DNA from: Deltaproteobacteria bacterium IMCC39146
GTDB lineage: Bacteria > Desulfobacterota > Desulfuromonadia > Desulfuromonadales > BM103
Length of the DNA stretch: 64,000 bases
NCBI GenBank assembly: GCA_030005635.1
Contig: JARUHP010000013.1
Location: forward strand, 39,296 to 103,295
Reading direction: 5' to 3'
Shown piece by piece: positions 19,101 through 26,959 of the stretch. The position numbers and the translations under genes are program-made. Numbering within the stretch: the stretch's first letter is position 1; every line of letters starts with the position of its first letter. The notes beneath the pieces were generated by a model. It worked only from the letters and a program-made list of their open reading frames with translations. It was not told the origin of the DNA and ran no database searches.

Positions 19101-20030
19101 CTCGACCAACTGTCTTTGAAGGCTGGCGAGGGCACGCTGGTCGGCAAGGGGCAGGTGGACTTTGATCGATGGACTTTTGATAACTATAGAATTACCTTGA
19201 AAGGGGAACGCCTGCATGTTTATAACTTCCCTGAATTACAGGTTTTCTGTAGCCCGGATCTAACTCTGGACGGAGATTTGTCCACCACGCGATTGAGAGG
19301 AAACCTACTGATCCCGGAAATGGACCTGATCGATAAATCGACAGGCACACAGACTTTGCCGAGTGAGGATGTGGTTGTCCATGGTGAAAATGAAGTTGAT
19401 CGCGAAAAATTAACCTTCGATGCCGATATTCAGGTCGTGATTGAATTGGGTGACAAGGTCAGGGTCAAAACGGAAGGGCTGGAAACCAGGCTTGAAGGCG
19501 GAATCACCATTGCCAGGGACGAGAGCCGGCATTTAGCCGGCTGGGGCGAAATTCGCCTGGTCGACGGGGTTTACAAAGCCTACGGGACAAACCTGGAGAT
19601 CAAGCAGGGTGCGATGCATTATGACAACGATCCTCTGGTTAATCCGACCTTGAGAGTTTTCGCAGCGAAAGACGTTGGCAGAATCCAGGCCGGGGTTCAT
19701 ATTACGGGCACGGCTCAAAATCCTGTTGTTACATTAGCTTCAAATCCTGCCATGCCGGAGCGGGATATCCTTGGTTATCTTTTTATGGGAAGACCTATAC
19801 GTAATGATGCAGAGGGCGGAGACGCACTGGCTATCGGTGCCGGGTCTCTTATGCCCAATTATGGCGATACTTTTGCTGATTATGGAGTTGTCGAGCTGGA
19901 TCTTGCTGGCTTTTTGAATAATGAAGGTGGGGTTCGATTGCGCAAGCGTCTGTCCGAGTCCTGGGAGATTAGCTCGACTTTGGGTGCAGAAAGCGGGGTT
20001 GATCTTTACTATCTCCTCGATTTTGATTGA
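16116..20030 (+). CDS. tamB: Translocation and assembly module TamB (DUF490/AsmA-like)
   Basis: 1304 residues. One N-terminal membrane anchor (LAIVVLIVFGALSLTTFSAWLL) is followed by a very long series of beta-rich repeats. The C-terminal DUF490 domain covers the last 350 residues, including NPAMPERDILGYLFMGRP and a final SWEISSTLGAESGVDLYYLLDF. Proteins of this class span the periplasm as a hydrophobic groove that moves lipids or assists outer-membrane protein assembly. Coupled start with tamA (ATGA) supports a TamA-TamB pair. Length is typical. Confidence 0.93.
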   Translation: MRRWTLAIVVLIVFGALSLTTFSAWLLYTTDGAVWLLENATTAAGVQVKAGRIEGRLSDELVVEALVFNLPEGQVVIRKVNLDWQPFSALQGNLKINLLEVDQFVFESFSSNGGVTQVEQSGEGGSEAGFSVTDLGILPDWLSVEIAELRINGFLLQGAEGSVRVFDSLSGSFVATQQQLRASVFSFLSSSVDLKGHFDWNLRTPHLEMIADVHLPKDLINHQQFEDIDVPVDFPGRLSLDGDWNDFSGLVSFGTETTDRSKFWLAADAKGSWQGIHFNSLKGHYLGGRLDGDLDLWWIDSFHLRGQLLAAGLNPGIFLSDIKGLATVDVAGELVVPYDETPIKAHIDGKIIEGQLRDAKISGALALDWQNGGLYEVAADLSSRGTHLFAKGKPDERLAVDVSIEDLSNVYAGMSGQLNGAGWLRWSDGYLTGELSGSGSDVVWQETSLQSFNYQASHLNRQLPIKVLLDGRNLRYEKLQSDSLQAEVTGYLEHHSLLVTVHDPAGQLTARFSGGYLDDIWQGELSALEGGAAALGSWVLEKPSRLVWMNGLFSLDDLVLNGERGGRVSLDVTDLGAAQDSSLALDWQDIQHDWFAYLQPELSLSGNSSGHFLLKLSNYQPVSLKARMAGNLHLQDMSIPIDLPSVDLDMLWVDSGLSLDIKADTAAGEHFEVTAASTQPPAWQWPSDQLVFSMKWRDVDLGRFSPFREGLTVQGSSDGRGQFKTLGGVLQHAQAEITADVSMLKDSEPVGFRSLSGKLLWDEKILRSEARIEGVHDGLITVIMTSTAEPVLAWPSSGDVAFLVDDFDLRSVIPFVPIEANLVGAIQGEANGYWREAGEVSFQGRFGVIDDVLSLQLPGGQVGDVINRANLDWQWQGSQLEGQLEVHLASGGDLQGRWKLPLSTSLPVNFSTDGPITANLKGDAQLSEIISAFAPDVFQDVRGRLTSDLSISGTLKSPHFSGTLDLTEAGAYLPITGATIDDLLLHLSLQDDEIHLDQLSLKAGEGTLVGKGQVDFDRWTFDNYRITLKGERLHVYNFPELQVFCSPDLTLDGDLSTTRLRGNLLIPEMDLIDKSTGTQTLPSEDVVVHGENEVDREKLTFDADIQVVIELGDKVRVKTEGLETRLEGGITIARDESRHLAGWGEIRLVDGVYKAYGTNLEIKQGAMHYDNDPLVNPTLRVFAAKDVGRIQAGVHITGTAQNPVVTLASNPAMPERDILGYLFMGRPIRNDAEGGDALAIGAGSLMPNYGDTFADYGVVELDLAGFLNNEGGVRLRKRLSESWEISSTLGAESGVDLYYLLDFD

Positions 20031-20103
20031 TAAAAAGTGCTACCAGATTACATCGGCCGCGTCGACCAAACTTGTAACGCCCTTTCATCAAAGGATCTAA
20101 GTC

Positions 20104-21648
20104 ATGCTTGCAAAACTTCTCCCTTATCTCTTGTTGCTCTCTATCATCATGTCCGGTTGCGCCATTAACCCGGTCACCGGAGAGAAAGAATTCAACTTTG
20201 TCTCGCAGGAGGCTGAACTGAAGATTGGCGCTGAACAGTACGCACCGAGTCGTCAGATGCAGGGCGGTGATTATCTGACTGATCCGCAAATAAGTGCCTA
20301 TGTAAGCAGCGTCGGCAATCGGATTTCTGCATTCAGTGATCGAAAGCTGCCCTACGAATTCAAGGTCATCAACGATTCTACGCCCAACGCCTGGGCTTTG
20401 CCTGGTGGCAAGATCGCGATCAATCGGGGTTTGCTCGTTGAACTGCAAAGTGAAGCCGAATTAGCCGCTGTGCTCAGTCATGAGATTGTGCACGCTGCCG
20501 CTCGTCACAGCGCCGAGGGAATGGAACGGGGCATGCTGATGCAAGGCGCTGTGATGGCTGCCGGGTTGGCTGTTGGCGGAACTGATTATGCAGATTATGT
20601 CGTTGGTGGGGCTGGTCTTGCCGCCAACTTGATTAACCAGAAGTATGGCCGGGAGGCCGAGAGCGAATCTGATTATTACGGGATGAAATACATGGTTCGC
20701 GCCGGGTACGATCCGACGGCTGCCGTCACCTTGCAGGAAACTTTTGTCCGGTTGGCCGAGGGTAAAAATAGTAGCTGGTTGGAGGGCTTGTTCTCCAGCC
20801 ATCCTCCTTCACGGGCGCGCGTGGAGGCTAACCGCAGGACACTGAAAGAATTCCCACCCGGTGGTGAGGTCGGGCGGGAGCGCTATCGAGCCAAGATTGC
20901 GTCTCTGCTCAAGAATAAAGCGGCTTACGATCATCTTGATGCCGGTCGAAAGGCCCTCAAGGCCGGCAAGACCGACACCGCCCTGTCTGATGCAGAAAAA
21001 GCCCTTGAAATGGAGCCTCGCGAGCCTCTGTTCCATTCTTTACGTGGTGATGTTCGCTTTAAACAGAATCGCTACCAGGATGCTGTAATCAATTACGATC
21101 GTGCGTTGCAGCTTAACAATGATTTCTTCCTCTTCTATCTGCAGCGGGGTTTGGCCAACGAGAAGCTGGGCTATGGTGACAAGGCCTACAATGATCTCGA
21201 ACAGAGCGTGAAGCGCTTGCCAACCGCTCCGGCGATGAAGGCCCTGGGCGACATTTCGCAAGCCAGGGGCAATCACCGGGAAGCAAAAGCCTTTTATCGC
21301 AACGCTGCTGGCTCAAAAACTCCTGTCGGAAAAGAGGCTATGGCCTCTCTGATCCGTCTTGACCTGCAGGATAACCCACAAAATTATCTCTCTGTACGTC
21401 TCGGTCTTGACAGTGAGAAATACCTGGTCGCCCAGGTAGATAACGCCACTAACGAATCCGTTGCCGATGTTGTTATCGCCATTGAGTTTAGTGATGCCAA
21501 GGGTCGTCGGCAGCAAGCGCAATACAAAGTCAGTGGACAAATTGGCCCGGGCAAGAGGGCTATGGTCAACACCGGGATAGGTCCAAACCCTCAGATCTCA
21601 GATGTTAAGGCAGGAGTCACTAAGGCGCGGTTGGTTACACAACGCTAG
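20104..21648 (+). CDS. M48 metallopeptidase lipoprotein with TPR repeats (BepA-like)
   Basis: 514 residues. A lipoprotein signal peptide ends in IMSGC (Cys19). The zinc motif HEIVH lies near residue 127, with the third ligand in the EAESESDYYGMKYM helix. At least three TPR units follow (AYDHLDAGRKALKAGKTDTA, LRGDVRFKQNRYQDA, LQRGLANEKLGYGDKA), then a small beta domain. This is the layout of BepA/YfgC, which proofreads outer-membrane protein and LptD assembly. Position right after tamA-tamB strengthens an outer-membrane quality-control role. Confidence 0.9.
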   Translation: MLAKLLPYLLLLSIIMSGCAINPVTGEKEFNFVSQEAELKIGAEQYAPSRQMQGGDYLTDPQISAYVSSVGNRISAFSDRKLPYEFKVINDSTPNAWALPGGKIAINRGLLVELQSEAELAAVLSHEIVHAAARHSAEGMERGMLMQGAVMAAGLAVGGTDYADYVVGGAGLAANLINQKYGREAESESDYYGMKYMVRAGYDPTAAVTLQETFVRLAEGKNSSWLEGLFSSHPPSRARVEANRRTLKEFPPGGEVGRERYRAKIASLLKNKAAYDHLDAGRKALKAGKTDTALSDAEKALEMEPREPLFHSLRGDVRFKQNRYQDAVINYDRALQLNNDFFLFYLQRGLANEKLGYGDKAYNDLEQSVKRLPTAPAMKALGDISQARGNHREAKAFYRNAAGSKTPVGKEAMASLIRLDLQDNPQNYLSVRLGLDSEKYLVAQVDNATNESVADVVIAIEFSDAKGRRQQAQYKVSGQIGPGKRAMVNTGIGPNPQISDVKAGVTKARLVTQR

Positions 21649-21650
21649 GA

Positions 21651-21681
21651 TTTGGGGACACACAATTTGTGTGTCCCCAAA
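21651..21681. repeat. 31-bp near-perfect palindrome (TGGGGACA family)
   Basis: TTTGGGGACACACAA (21651-21665) is the reverse complement of bases 21667-21681, with one central T. It starts 2 bp after the M48 stop and ends 10 bp before the next ATG. It could terminate the M48 transcript. The arm shares GGGGACA with the palindrome at 11809-11854 and with the GGACAGTCCCC tract before dut (9544). Confidence 0.8.
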
Positions 21682-21691
21682 AATAAGAAAT

Positions 21692-22015
21692 ATGATGGAT
21701 TTCGACGTCTTGCGCAGCTACCTGTTGGCAAAGCCCGGTACCGTTGAGGTTTTCCCCTTTAACAGCGTCACACTGGTGATCAAGGTTGGTGGCAAGATGT
21801 TTGCCCTTACCAATATCACCGGAGTTCCATTGCGCATCAATCTCAAATGTGATCCAGTAAAAGCCGAGTTCCTACGTGCACACTACTCGTCTGTTATTCC
21901 CGGCTACCACATGAATAAGAAGCACTGGAACACCGTCATCCTTGATGGTTCAATTCCCGAAAGTGAAGTTTGTTCGATGATCGACGATTCTTACGCCCTG
22001 GTTGTCAAGGGTTGA
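21692..22015 (+). CDS. MmcQ/YjbR family protein
   Basis: 107 residues. The start MDFDVLRSYLLAKPGTVEVFPF, the middle KMFALTNITGVPLRINLKCDP and the ending HMNKKHWNTVILDGSIPESEVCSMIDDSYALV fit the MmcQ/YjbR family, a small CyaY-like fold annotated as DNA-binding but without a proven role. ATG at 21692 avoids translating the adjacent palindrome; an in-frame GTG/TTG further upstream would cross it. Confidence 0.85.
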   Translation: MMDFDVLRSYLLAKPGTVEVFPFNSVTLVIKVGGKMFALTNITGVPLRINLKCDPVKAEFLRAHYSSVIPGYHMNKKHWNTVILDGSIPESEVCSMIDDSYALVVKG

Positions 22016-22094
22016 TTTTCGTCTCAAAGACAACGTTTATCCCCTAAGATTCGTTGGTTCAGTTTTGATTTTTTTGATTTTAAGGAGTTCAAGA

Positions 22095-22601
22095 ATGGAG
22101 CAACCTGTCACAGAAGAAGCTATCTTGCCGCGCCTGATGGCCAGCAATGCCTTACGCGCTAACCTGTCTAAACATATGACCTTAAATCAGATGGCTGATC
22201 AAAAGGCCTCGATGATTATGACGGCAGCTTCGTTGATGTTGACGATATCGGTGACGCAGTACGACAAGCTCGGTTTGCAGATTTTTGCAATCCTGATGGC
22301 GACAGGGGGGATGGCGATTCTTTTTTCCATCTTTGCCATTATCCCCGTTTTACATGTTAAGGGCGTTCTCAACCTTTTTTATTTCAGGTCTTTTGAGCAG
22401 GTCAGCGAAGAGGAGTTCAAAACTGCTTTTAAAGAAATTCTGGCCGACAAAGAGAAGTTGTACGATGCCTACCTTCGAGAAATTTACTATCTCGGCAAGC
22501 ATCGATTGACCCAGAAATATTTCTGGATTCGCAACGGATTGTGGTCTCTTCTGGCTGGTTTGCTGGTTGCCGCACTCTTAACCTGTTTGCGATTTTTCTA
22601 G
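22095..22601 (+). CDS. Pycsar-effector-like (DUF5706-type) membrane protein
   Basis: 168 residues. MTLNQMADQKASMIMTAASL places a polar Asp-Gln-Lys-Ala helix before two transmembrane helices (MIMTAASLMLTISV and FAILMATGGMAILFSIFAII). A charged helical middle (residues 95-140) precedes a third membrane helix at the C terminus. The layout matches PycTM-type effectors of the Pycsar anti-phage system, which disrupt the membrane after cyclic UMP/CMP signalling. No nucleotide cyclase is encoded nearby, so it may be an orphan with another role. AAGGAG precedes the ATG at 22095. Confidence 0.6.
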   Translation: MEQPVTEEAILPRLMASNALRANLSKHMTLNQMADQKASMIMTAASLMLTISVTQYDKLGLQIFAILMATGGMAILFSIFAIIPVLHVKGVLNLFYFRSFEQVSEEEFKTAFKEILADKEKLYDAYLREIYYLGKHRLTQKYFWIRNGLWSLLAGLLVAALLTCLRFF

Positions 22602-22728
22602 ATAAGTTTTTCGTCGCTGGAAAATCCTTAAGAATCTCGGTAAGTTATTGAAAAATAGACTTTTTTGGCTTGCGTTGTAGGTAAATTGTGGTATTAGTTT
22701 TAGGTAAGTAAGCTACTGGAGGTGTGTC

Positions 22729-22971
22729 ATGCCTGAACATGCATTTCTTAGCAAGACAGAGCGTCCGTACATCGATGTTATCCTCAATGACGGCACTTAT
22801 CACCACTTTACCCCCCGCGTGCTTAACGTCTTGTTGGAGAGTCGTCGTGTACATAAGTTCAAGAGGTCTGCAGGTTGGGCCACGGTTGGAGTTGATCCGG
22901 TTAGAACCAAGAAGGTGGCACCTGTTAATGGTCGTTTCAGCGGCCCTGATCGTAGGATGACCACTCACTGA
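22729..22971 (+). CDS. Conserved-looking small protein (80 aa)
   Basis: Not recognised with certainty. The product has a beta-rich N-terminal half (PYIDVILNDGTYHHFTPRVLN), a basic middle (RVHKFKRSAGWATVGVDPVR) and a basic tail. Similar small proteins with a KRSxGWxTVG-like segment occur in Desulfuromonadales, from memory. CTGGAGGTG lies 6 bp ahead of the ATG, a good ribosome-binding site. The long 22602-22728 leader is A/T rich and may hold its promoter. Confidence 0.65.
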   Translation: MPEHAFLSKTERPYIDVILNDGTYHHFTPRVLNVLLESRRVHKFKRSAGWATVGVDPVRTKKVAPVNGRFSGPDRRMTTH

Positions 22972-23097
22972 TTTCTGATTTAGTCTTTCCTCTTTTCTGC
23001 ATGTCAATCTGCACTTTACTGGTGTGGGTTTTTTTGTGTTTTATACCAGGCACTCTCCTCGAGGGCGTCTTTTACCTCATTCCTCAACCACTGGTAA

Positions 23098-23246
23098 CTG
23101 ATTATTGATTACTGATTATTGATTACTGATTACTGATTACTGATTACTGATTACTGATTACTGATTACTGATTACTGATTACTGATTACTGATTACTGAT
23201 TACTGATTACTGATTACTGATTACTGATTACTGATTACTGATTACT
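23098..23246. repeat. TGATTAC heptamer tandem array, left part
   Basis: About 21 tandem copies of the 7-bp unit TGATTAC. The first few carry single changes (TGATTAT, TAACTGAT) and the rest are identical. The array continues at 23607 after an inserted element. Very low divergence points to recent expansion. No spacers are present, so this is not a CRISPR array. Confidence 0.95.
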
Positions 23247-23606
23247 GAGCCTCTTGCAAAAGTCTATTCAGTTTTCTGAATATTTAAGGGTGCTGCATAA
23301 AAGTTGAATTTCAAAGGTAACCATTTGATTGAACGGACGGCAGCAGAGCGGAGCAATGGATGCCTTAAGGACGAATTAGGTGGACGTTGTGTTCAGGTTC
23401 GCGGCCCCGGCAAGGTGATCAGTTACTCAAAGTCACTGGTTGCTGATTGTCAAAGAACGAGAAAACCGATTCAAGGGACGAGTTCGTCCAAAATTGGAGA
23501 AAGTAACCTCTCAGGCGACTGAGTCGTGGACCTTATATCAAAAAATGACAAAATCTTTACCTTTGTGACTTTGCGCACCCTAAGTGCCGACTTTTGCAAA
23601 AGACTC
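23247..23606 (+). mobile_element. Internally deleted IS inserted in the TGATTAC array
   Basis: This 360-bp element is bounded by inverted repeats GAGCCTCTTGCAAAAGTC (23247-23264) and its near reverse complement at 23589-23606. It is flanked by TACT on both sides (23243-23246 and 23607-23610). Removing the element and one TACT restores the heptamer phase exactly, so this is a true insertion with a 4-bp target duplication. Inside, the plus strand around 23308-23440 encodes ERTAAERSNGCLKDELGGR then VQVRGPGKV, the C-terminal Glu region of a DDE transposase. The rest of the transposase is gone. A related end is at 63739. Confidence 0.85.
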
Positions 23607-23666
23607 TACTGATTACTGATTACTGATTACTGATTACTGATTACTGATTACTGATTACTGATTACT
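23607..23666. repeat. TGATTAC heptamer tandem array, right part
   Basis: About eight further units, in the same register as the left part after the IS and target duplication are removed. The last units supply the final Asn-Gln codons and the TAA stop of the minus-strand lipoprotein gene that ends at 23655. Confidence 0.95.
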
Positions 23667-24080
23667 TTCTCCGGTCTCAAGTCGATATTCCCAGCCTCGA
23701 TCAGACATGCACTTCTCCAGAATATCATCCAGGTACTCAGGGTAGTAGTCGAGCTCTCCGGGGTAACCGGTGTATTCGGTGGGGACATCATGAATCGGCT
23801 CTGAATTGATGTTGATTGTAGCCGTTGGGTTACGGTCAGGTCTCCATTCGCCCATCTTGTTCTCTGCCATAAAATCCTCTTGCATCTGATTGTCTCTGAG
23901 GTATGGCTCTCCCGTTGGTGTCCCTGGTTTGTATTGTCGAGCAGCATAAGCTCGACACTCTTCGAGGTCCATGCTTGCCTCTTCGCGTGGTGGCTCACGC
24001 TTGTCCTGCCAGGAGTAGGTCATCTGAGATGTACAGCCGAAGAGGCCGATCGTGGCTAGCAAGAGCAGTGATTTAAACAT
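23655..24080 (-). CDS. Hypothetical lipoprotein
   Basis: 141 residues, family not recognised. A lipoprotein signal peptide (FKSLLLLATIGLFGC, Cys16) is followed by a hydrophilic domain rich in Glu, Pro and Tyr, with two later cysteines (LEECRAY and LEKCMSDRGWEYRL). The C-terminal CMSDRGW pattern is common in small DUF-type lipoproteins. The last residues (SNQ) and the stop are read from the TGATTAC repeat, so the original C terminus may have been replaced. Confidence 0.65.
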   Translation of the reverse strand: MFKSLLLLATIGLFGCTSQMTYSWQDKREPPREEASMDLEECRAYAARQYKPGTPTGEPYLRDNQMQEDFMAENKMGEWRPDRNPTATININSEPIHDVPTEYTGYPGELDYYPEYLDDILEKCMSDRGWEYRLETGESNQ

Positions 24081-24245
24081 GGAGTCATCCTTTACTTTAA
24101 AATTCGAGGTAGAAATACACCTGATTTCTCTGTTGCTGGGATTCTACCATGGCCTTGATTTTTAGGAAATGGCATAGCGCTTGCTCTTTAACTCAAGTTA
24201 AGTACGAGAAAGGCTTGTGTCCATAACCTTACTACGGAGGCCTTT

Positions 24246-24392
24246 ATGAATCTCAACAGTATTGACACCTCAAAATGCAAGCGAGAAGAGAAAGAAGTCG
24301 TTGAAGGATTTTGCCTCTCCTATGACATGCTCAAGGGGGTTTGTCTGGAGACAATGGAAACATGTGAAGCAATACCTGAAAGTGACGAATAA
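24246..24392 (+). CDS. Small four-cysteine protein (48 aa)
   Basis: ATG at 24246 follows ACGGAGG with 6-bp spacing. The product is acidic with four cysteines (residues 11, 23, 33 and 40), spaced like a small metal-binding or disulphide-rich fold (SKCKREE, EGFCLSY, KGVCLET, METCEAI). It has no signal peptide. Good ribosome-binding site and patterned cysteines support a real gene. Function unknown. Confidence 0.5.
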   Translation: MNLNSIDTSKCKREEKEVVEGFCLSYDMLKGVCLETMETCEAIPESDE

Positions 24393-24643
24393 ACAGTACC
24401 TTAACACTGACTTTTGATACTGCCTTAGGAGACTCTTTGCTTGCCTCACATTGAGCCTTATCCTTATTTGCTTGCGGCCTCATATTGGATTTTTTTTGAT
24501 TTCTTTTCCATTGCCTTACCTGTTAATCTCTATCACCGATCAAACAAATTGTGGCTTGATGACAGTGCAAAAAATGCACTGTTGCTTAAGGATAACGACA
24601 CTTTTCAACTCGCGGATCAATGCTCCGGAAGGCCCTTTAGATT

Positions 24644-24910
24644 ATGATGCGCTATCGCGATATCTATATGAAAACGATCGACAAGTGGGGAGAAAAAGCC
24701 CAATACGATCAAATGATTGAAGAGTGTGCTGAACTGATTGCTACCCTGCAGCATTTTGCCCGGGGTAAGGTTGATCAGGATGTTGTCGTTGATGAACTCG
24801 CTGATGTGTACCTTATGGTTGGTCAGTTAACCTACATGTTCGGCGAAGACAATTTACATGAAGCGGTTGACAATAAACTAGCCAAGTTAAAGCTGCTCCT
24901 CGAAGAGTAG
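24644..24910 (+). CDS. MazG-like nucleotide pyrophosphohydrolase
   Basis: 88 residues forming a single four-helix MazG-like domain. EECAEL (residues 26-31) and DELADVY (about 50-56) supply the ExxE and ExxD metal ligands. Such enzymes hydrolyse nucleoside triphosphates, often aberrant ones. ATG at 24644 gives a plausible helix, while ATG at 24668 is an alternative; neither has a strong Shine-Dalgarno. The 250 bp upstream (24393-24643) contain a hairpin (ACAGTGCA/TGCACTGT near 24562) and no convincing gene. Confidence 0.82.
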   Translation: MMRYRDIYMKTIDKWGEKAQYDQMIEECAELIATLQHFARGKVDQDVVVDELADVYLMVGQLTYMFGEDNLHEAVDNKLAKLKLLLEE

Positions 24911-25037
24911 GAAATTGTTTTTTATTATGACAATGATTTTAGTAACTTAAACGTTGTTTTTCTGTATATTTAATAGCGATTTTTAATGCACTGATTGATT
25001 TTGTGTGCTTGCTTGTTTCTACCCGGAGGTAGTTAAG

Positions 25038-25742
25038 ATGACCCAGAACAACCTGAAGATTCTTCTGGTTGATGATGTCGATTTTTTTCGAGATGTTATG
25101 TGCGACTATTTCAAGCGTACACCGGCAACTATCATTACGGCCGCAGATGGCGAAGAAGCAATTAATGTCGCTATGCGTGAGTGGCCAGACCTTATCTATA
25201 TGGACGTTGGCATGCCTGGAATGAACGGCATTGAAGCCTGTAAGAAAATTAAAGCTCATCCGCAGTTGAAGAAGATCCCGGTCTTGTTGGTTTTCACCCC
25301 TGATCGTGATGCGACGATAAAGGAAGTCGAAGCCTCTGGTTGTGAGGGTTACCTGGCCAAACCTTTTGGTCGAGAAGAATTTCTCAATCTTGGTCACCGT
25401 CACCTCTTCAACATCGAACGTCGTGAGCGTCGTGTCCCTTGCCAGATGACGGTTGATTTTGAGATCAACGGCACGGCCTATCAGGCGCGCGGCGTCGATA
25501 TCAGTCTGCACGGTATCTATGTGGAGTTTCGCGACGAAATTCCCCCAAACAAACGCGTTAAAGCCTCCTTTTTGCTACCAACTATAAGCTCCAAAAAGAT
25601 CGAAGTCGCAGGGCGCATTGCCTGGGTGAACCAAGGCTTCCCCCGGCAAAACATGGGCCTGGCACAAGGCTTTGGTATCGAGTTCCACTCAATTGATATG
25701 GCTTCTGTCGATATTGTCAAAGCCTATCTGGAAAAGAACTGA
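25038..25742 (+). CDS. Response regulator with C-terminal PilZ domain
   Basis: 234 residues. The receiver domain shows DD at 12-13, the phosphoacceptor D56 in LIYMDVGMPG and K108 in LAKPFG. The PilZ domain follows, with RRERR near residue 133 and DISLHG about 30 residues later, the RxxxR and DxSxxG c-di-GMP-binding motifs. It therefore links a histidine kinase to c-di-GMP signalling, perhaps in motility or surface growth. CGGAGGTAG precedes the ATG at 25038. The stop is 2 bp before the nitroreductase gene. No kinase is adjacent. Confidence 0.9.
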   Translation: MTQNNLKILLVDDVDFFRDVMCDYFKRTPATIITAADGEEAINVAMREWPDLIYMDVGMPGMNGIEACKKIKAHPQLKKIPVLLVFTPDRDATIKEVEASGCEGYLAKPFGREEFLNLGHRHLFNIERRERRVPCQMTVDFEINGTAYQARGVDISLHGIYVEFRDEIPPNKRVKASFLLPTISSKKIEVAGRIAWVNQGFPRQNMGLAQGFGIEFHSIDMASVDIVKAYLEKN

Positions 25743-25744
25743 TT

Positions 25745-26287
25745 ATGACGACCACTCTCCTTGATTTGCTACGAAAACGTCGCAGTGTTCGCCAGTTCAC
25801 AAAACAGGTGATAGAGTCTGAAAAAATTGATGTGCTTATAGAGGCTGCTGTTCGCACACCGACTTCACGAGGCAATAACCCTTGGGAATTCATCATCGTT
25901 ACCGATCCAGAAATGCTTGAGCTCCTCGGCAAGGCCAAAGCCCATGGCTCCGGCTTTGTTGCAAACGCGCCTTTGGCGATTGTTTTTGCCGCTGACACGA
26001 CAAAAAGTGACGTCTGGACTGAAGACTGTTCGATTGCTGCCATGATGGTGCAAATGACCGCAGAAGATTTAGGGCTTGGCAGTTGTTGGGCTCAAATCCG
26101 TTTACGCCCCCACAATGAAAAGCACAGTGCTGAAGACTACATCAAAGAGTTGTTGGCGCTACCCGCTTCTCACGCCGTTGAATGCGTCATCGCTATTGGC
26201 TACGCCGCCGAAGAGAAACCCGGGCATCCTGCAGCAGCGCTACCTTTTGATCAGGTGTATCGTGAGAAGTACGGTTGTAAAGGGTAG
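25745..26287 (+). CDS. Nitroreductase family protein
   Basis: 180 residues. The FMN-binding start LLRKRRSVRQFTKQVIES, TPTSRGNNPWEFIIVTDP and the LGLGSCWAQIR segment are typical of NfsA/NfnB-like flavoproteins that reduce nitroaromatics, quinones or other electrophiles with NAD(P)H. It is cytosolic, probably dimeric, and starts 2 bp after the response regulator gene, so they are co-transcribed. The physiological substrate is unknown. Confidence 0.9.
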   Translation: MTTTLLDLLRKRRSVRQFTKQVIESEKIDVLIEAAVRTPTSRGNNPWEFIIVTDPEMLELLGKAKAHGSGFVANAPLAIVFAADTTKSDVWTEDCSIAAMMVQMTAEDLGLGSCWAQIRLRPHNEKHSAEDYIKELLALPASHAVECVIAIGYAAEEKPGHPAAALPFDQVYREKYGCKG

Positions 26288-26437
26288 GTGAGAGATACAG
26301 GCTTACTTAAATAGTCGAAATACGCAATCCCTCCGGTTCATGTAAACCCTATAGCTCGCCTTTCTTAAACTCTCTGTTAATATTAATCCTGCCACATTAC
26401 AGTCGTTTTTATCTTTAGCATTCAACGGAGGCGCTCT

Positions 26438-26656
26438 ATGAGTTACGGCGAATCACGAATTTATAAAAAAGTGGAAATTATTGGTACTTCGGCTGAAAGC
26501 GTTGAAGGTGCTATCCAGGGTGCCGTGGATCGTGCCAAGGAATCTTTGGAAAAGCTCTCCTGGTTTGAAGTTCAGGAAATGCGAGGCCACATAGATGACG
26601 ACGGCAAAGTTTCTGAGTATCAGGTTGTCTTGAAAATTGCCTTCGAACTCTCCTGA
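26438..26656 (+). CDS. Dodecin family flavin-binding protein
   Basis: 72 residues. The order YKKVEIIGTSAESVEGAIQGA, AKESLEKLSWFEVQEMRGHI and a final EYQVVLKIAFEL strand is that of dodecin, a dodecameric flavin-storage protein. The tryptophan that stacks on the flavin (SWFEV) is present. GGAGG precedes the ATG. A strong terminator follows. Confidence 0.93.
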   Translation: MSYGESRIYKKVEIIGTSAESVEGAIQGAVDRAKESLEKLSWFEVQEMRGHIDDDGKVSEYQVVLKIAFELS

Positions 26657-26714
26657 TTGAAGCTTTATCGTTAGCAAACAATAACTTGCACCGCTGATAA
26701 AGTCTGTGATATGA

Positions 26715-26756
26715 CACTGCCGGGTGACACAAATGTGTTACTCGGCAGTGTGTTTT
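26715..26756 (+). terminator. Rho-independent terminator after dodecin
   Basis: A 17-bp stem (26715-26731 with 26736-26752, with G-T wobbles) around the loop AAAT is followed by TTTT. The stem core is CACTGCCGGGTGACAC. Confidence 0.85.
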
Positions 26757-26959
26757 AACGAACCCTCCCACACCTCTCATGCCTGTTATTTTTTATTTTC
26801 AGGCCATTTCGTTGATCTAATCTGCCGTATTTGTTGGTTTGTTTCGAGTTTCCTCTCATAAAGATCCTGCTGGATCAATTTTAACCGAGTGTTTGGAATA
26901 GCCCTTGCTATGTATGAACGTGAAACTAACGCATCTCTATATTTATATTTTTAAGGTTT

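Noticed and set aside
23098..23666. CRISPR array
   Set aside because: Repeats are 7 bp, directly tandem, without spacers or cas genes.
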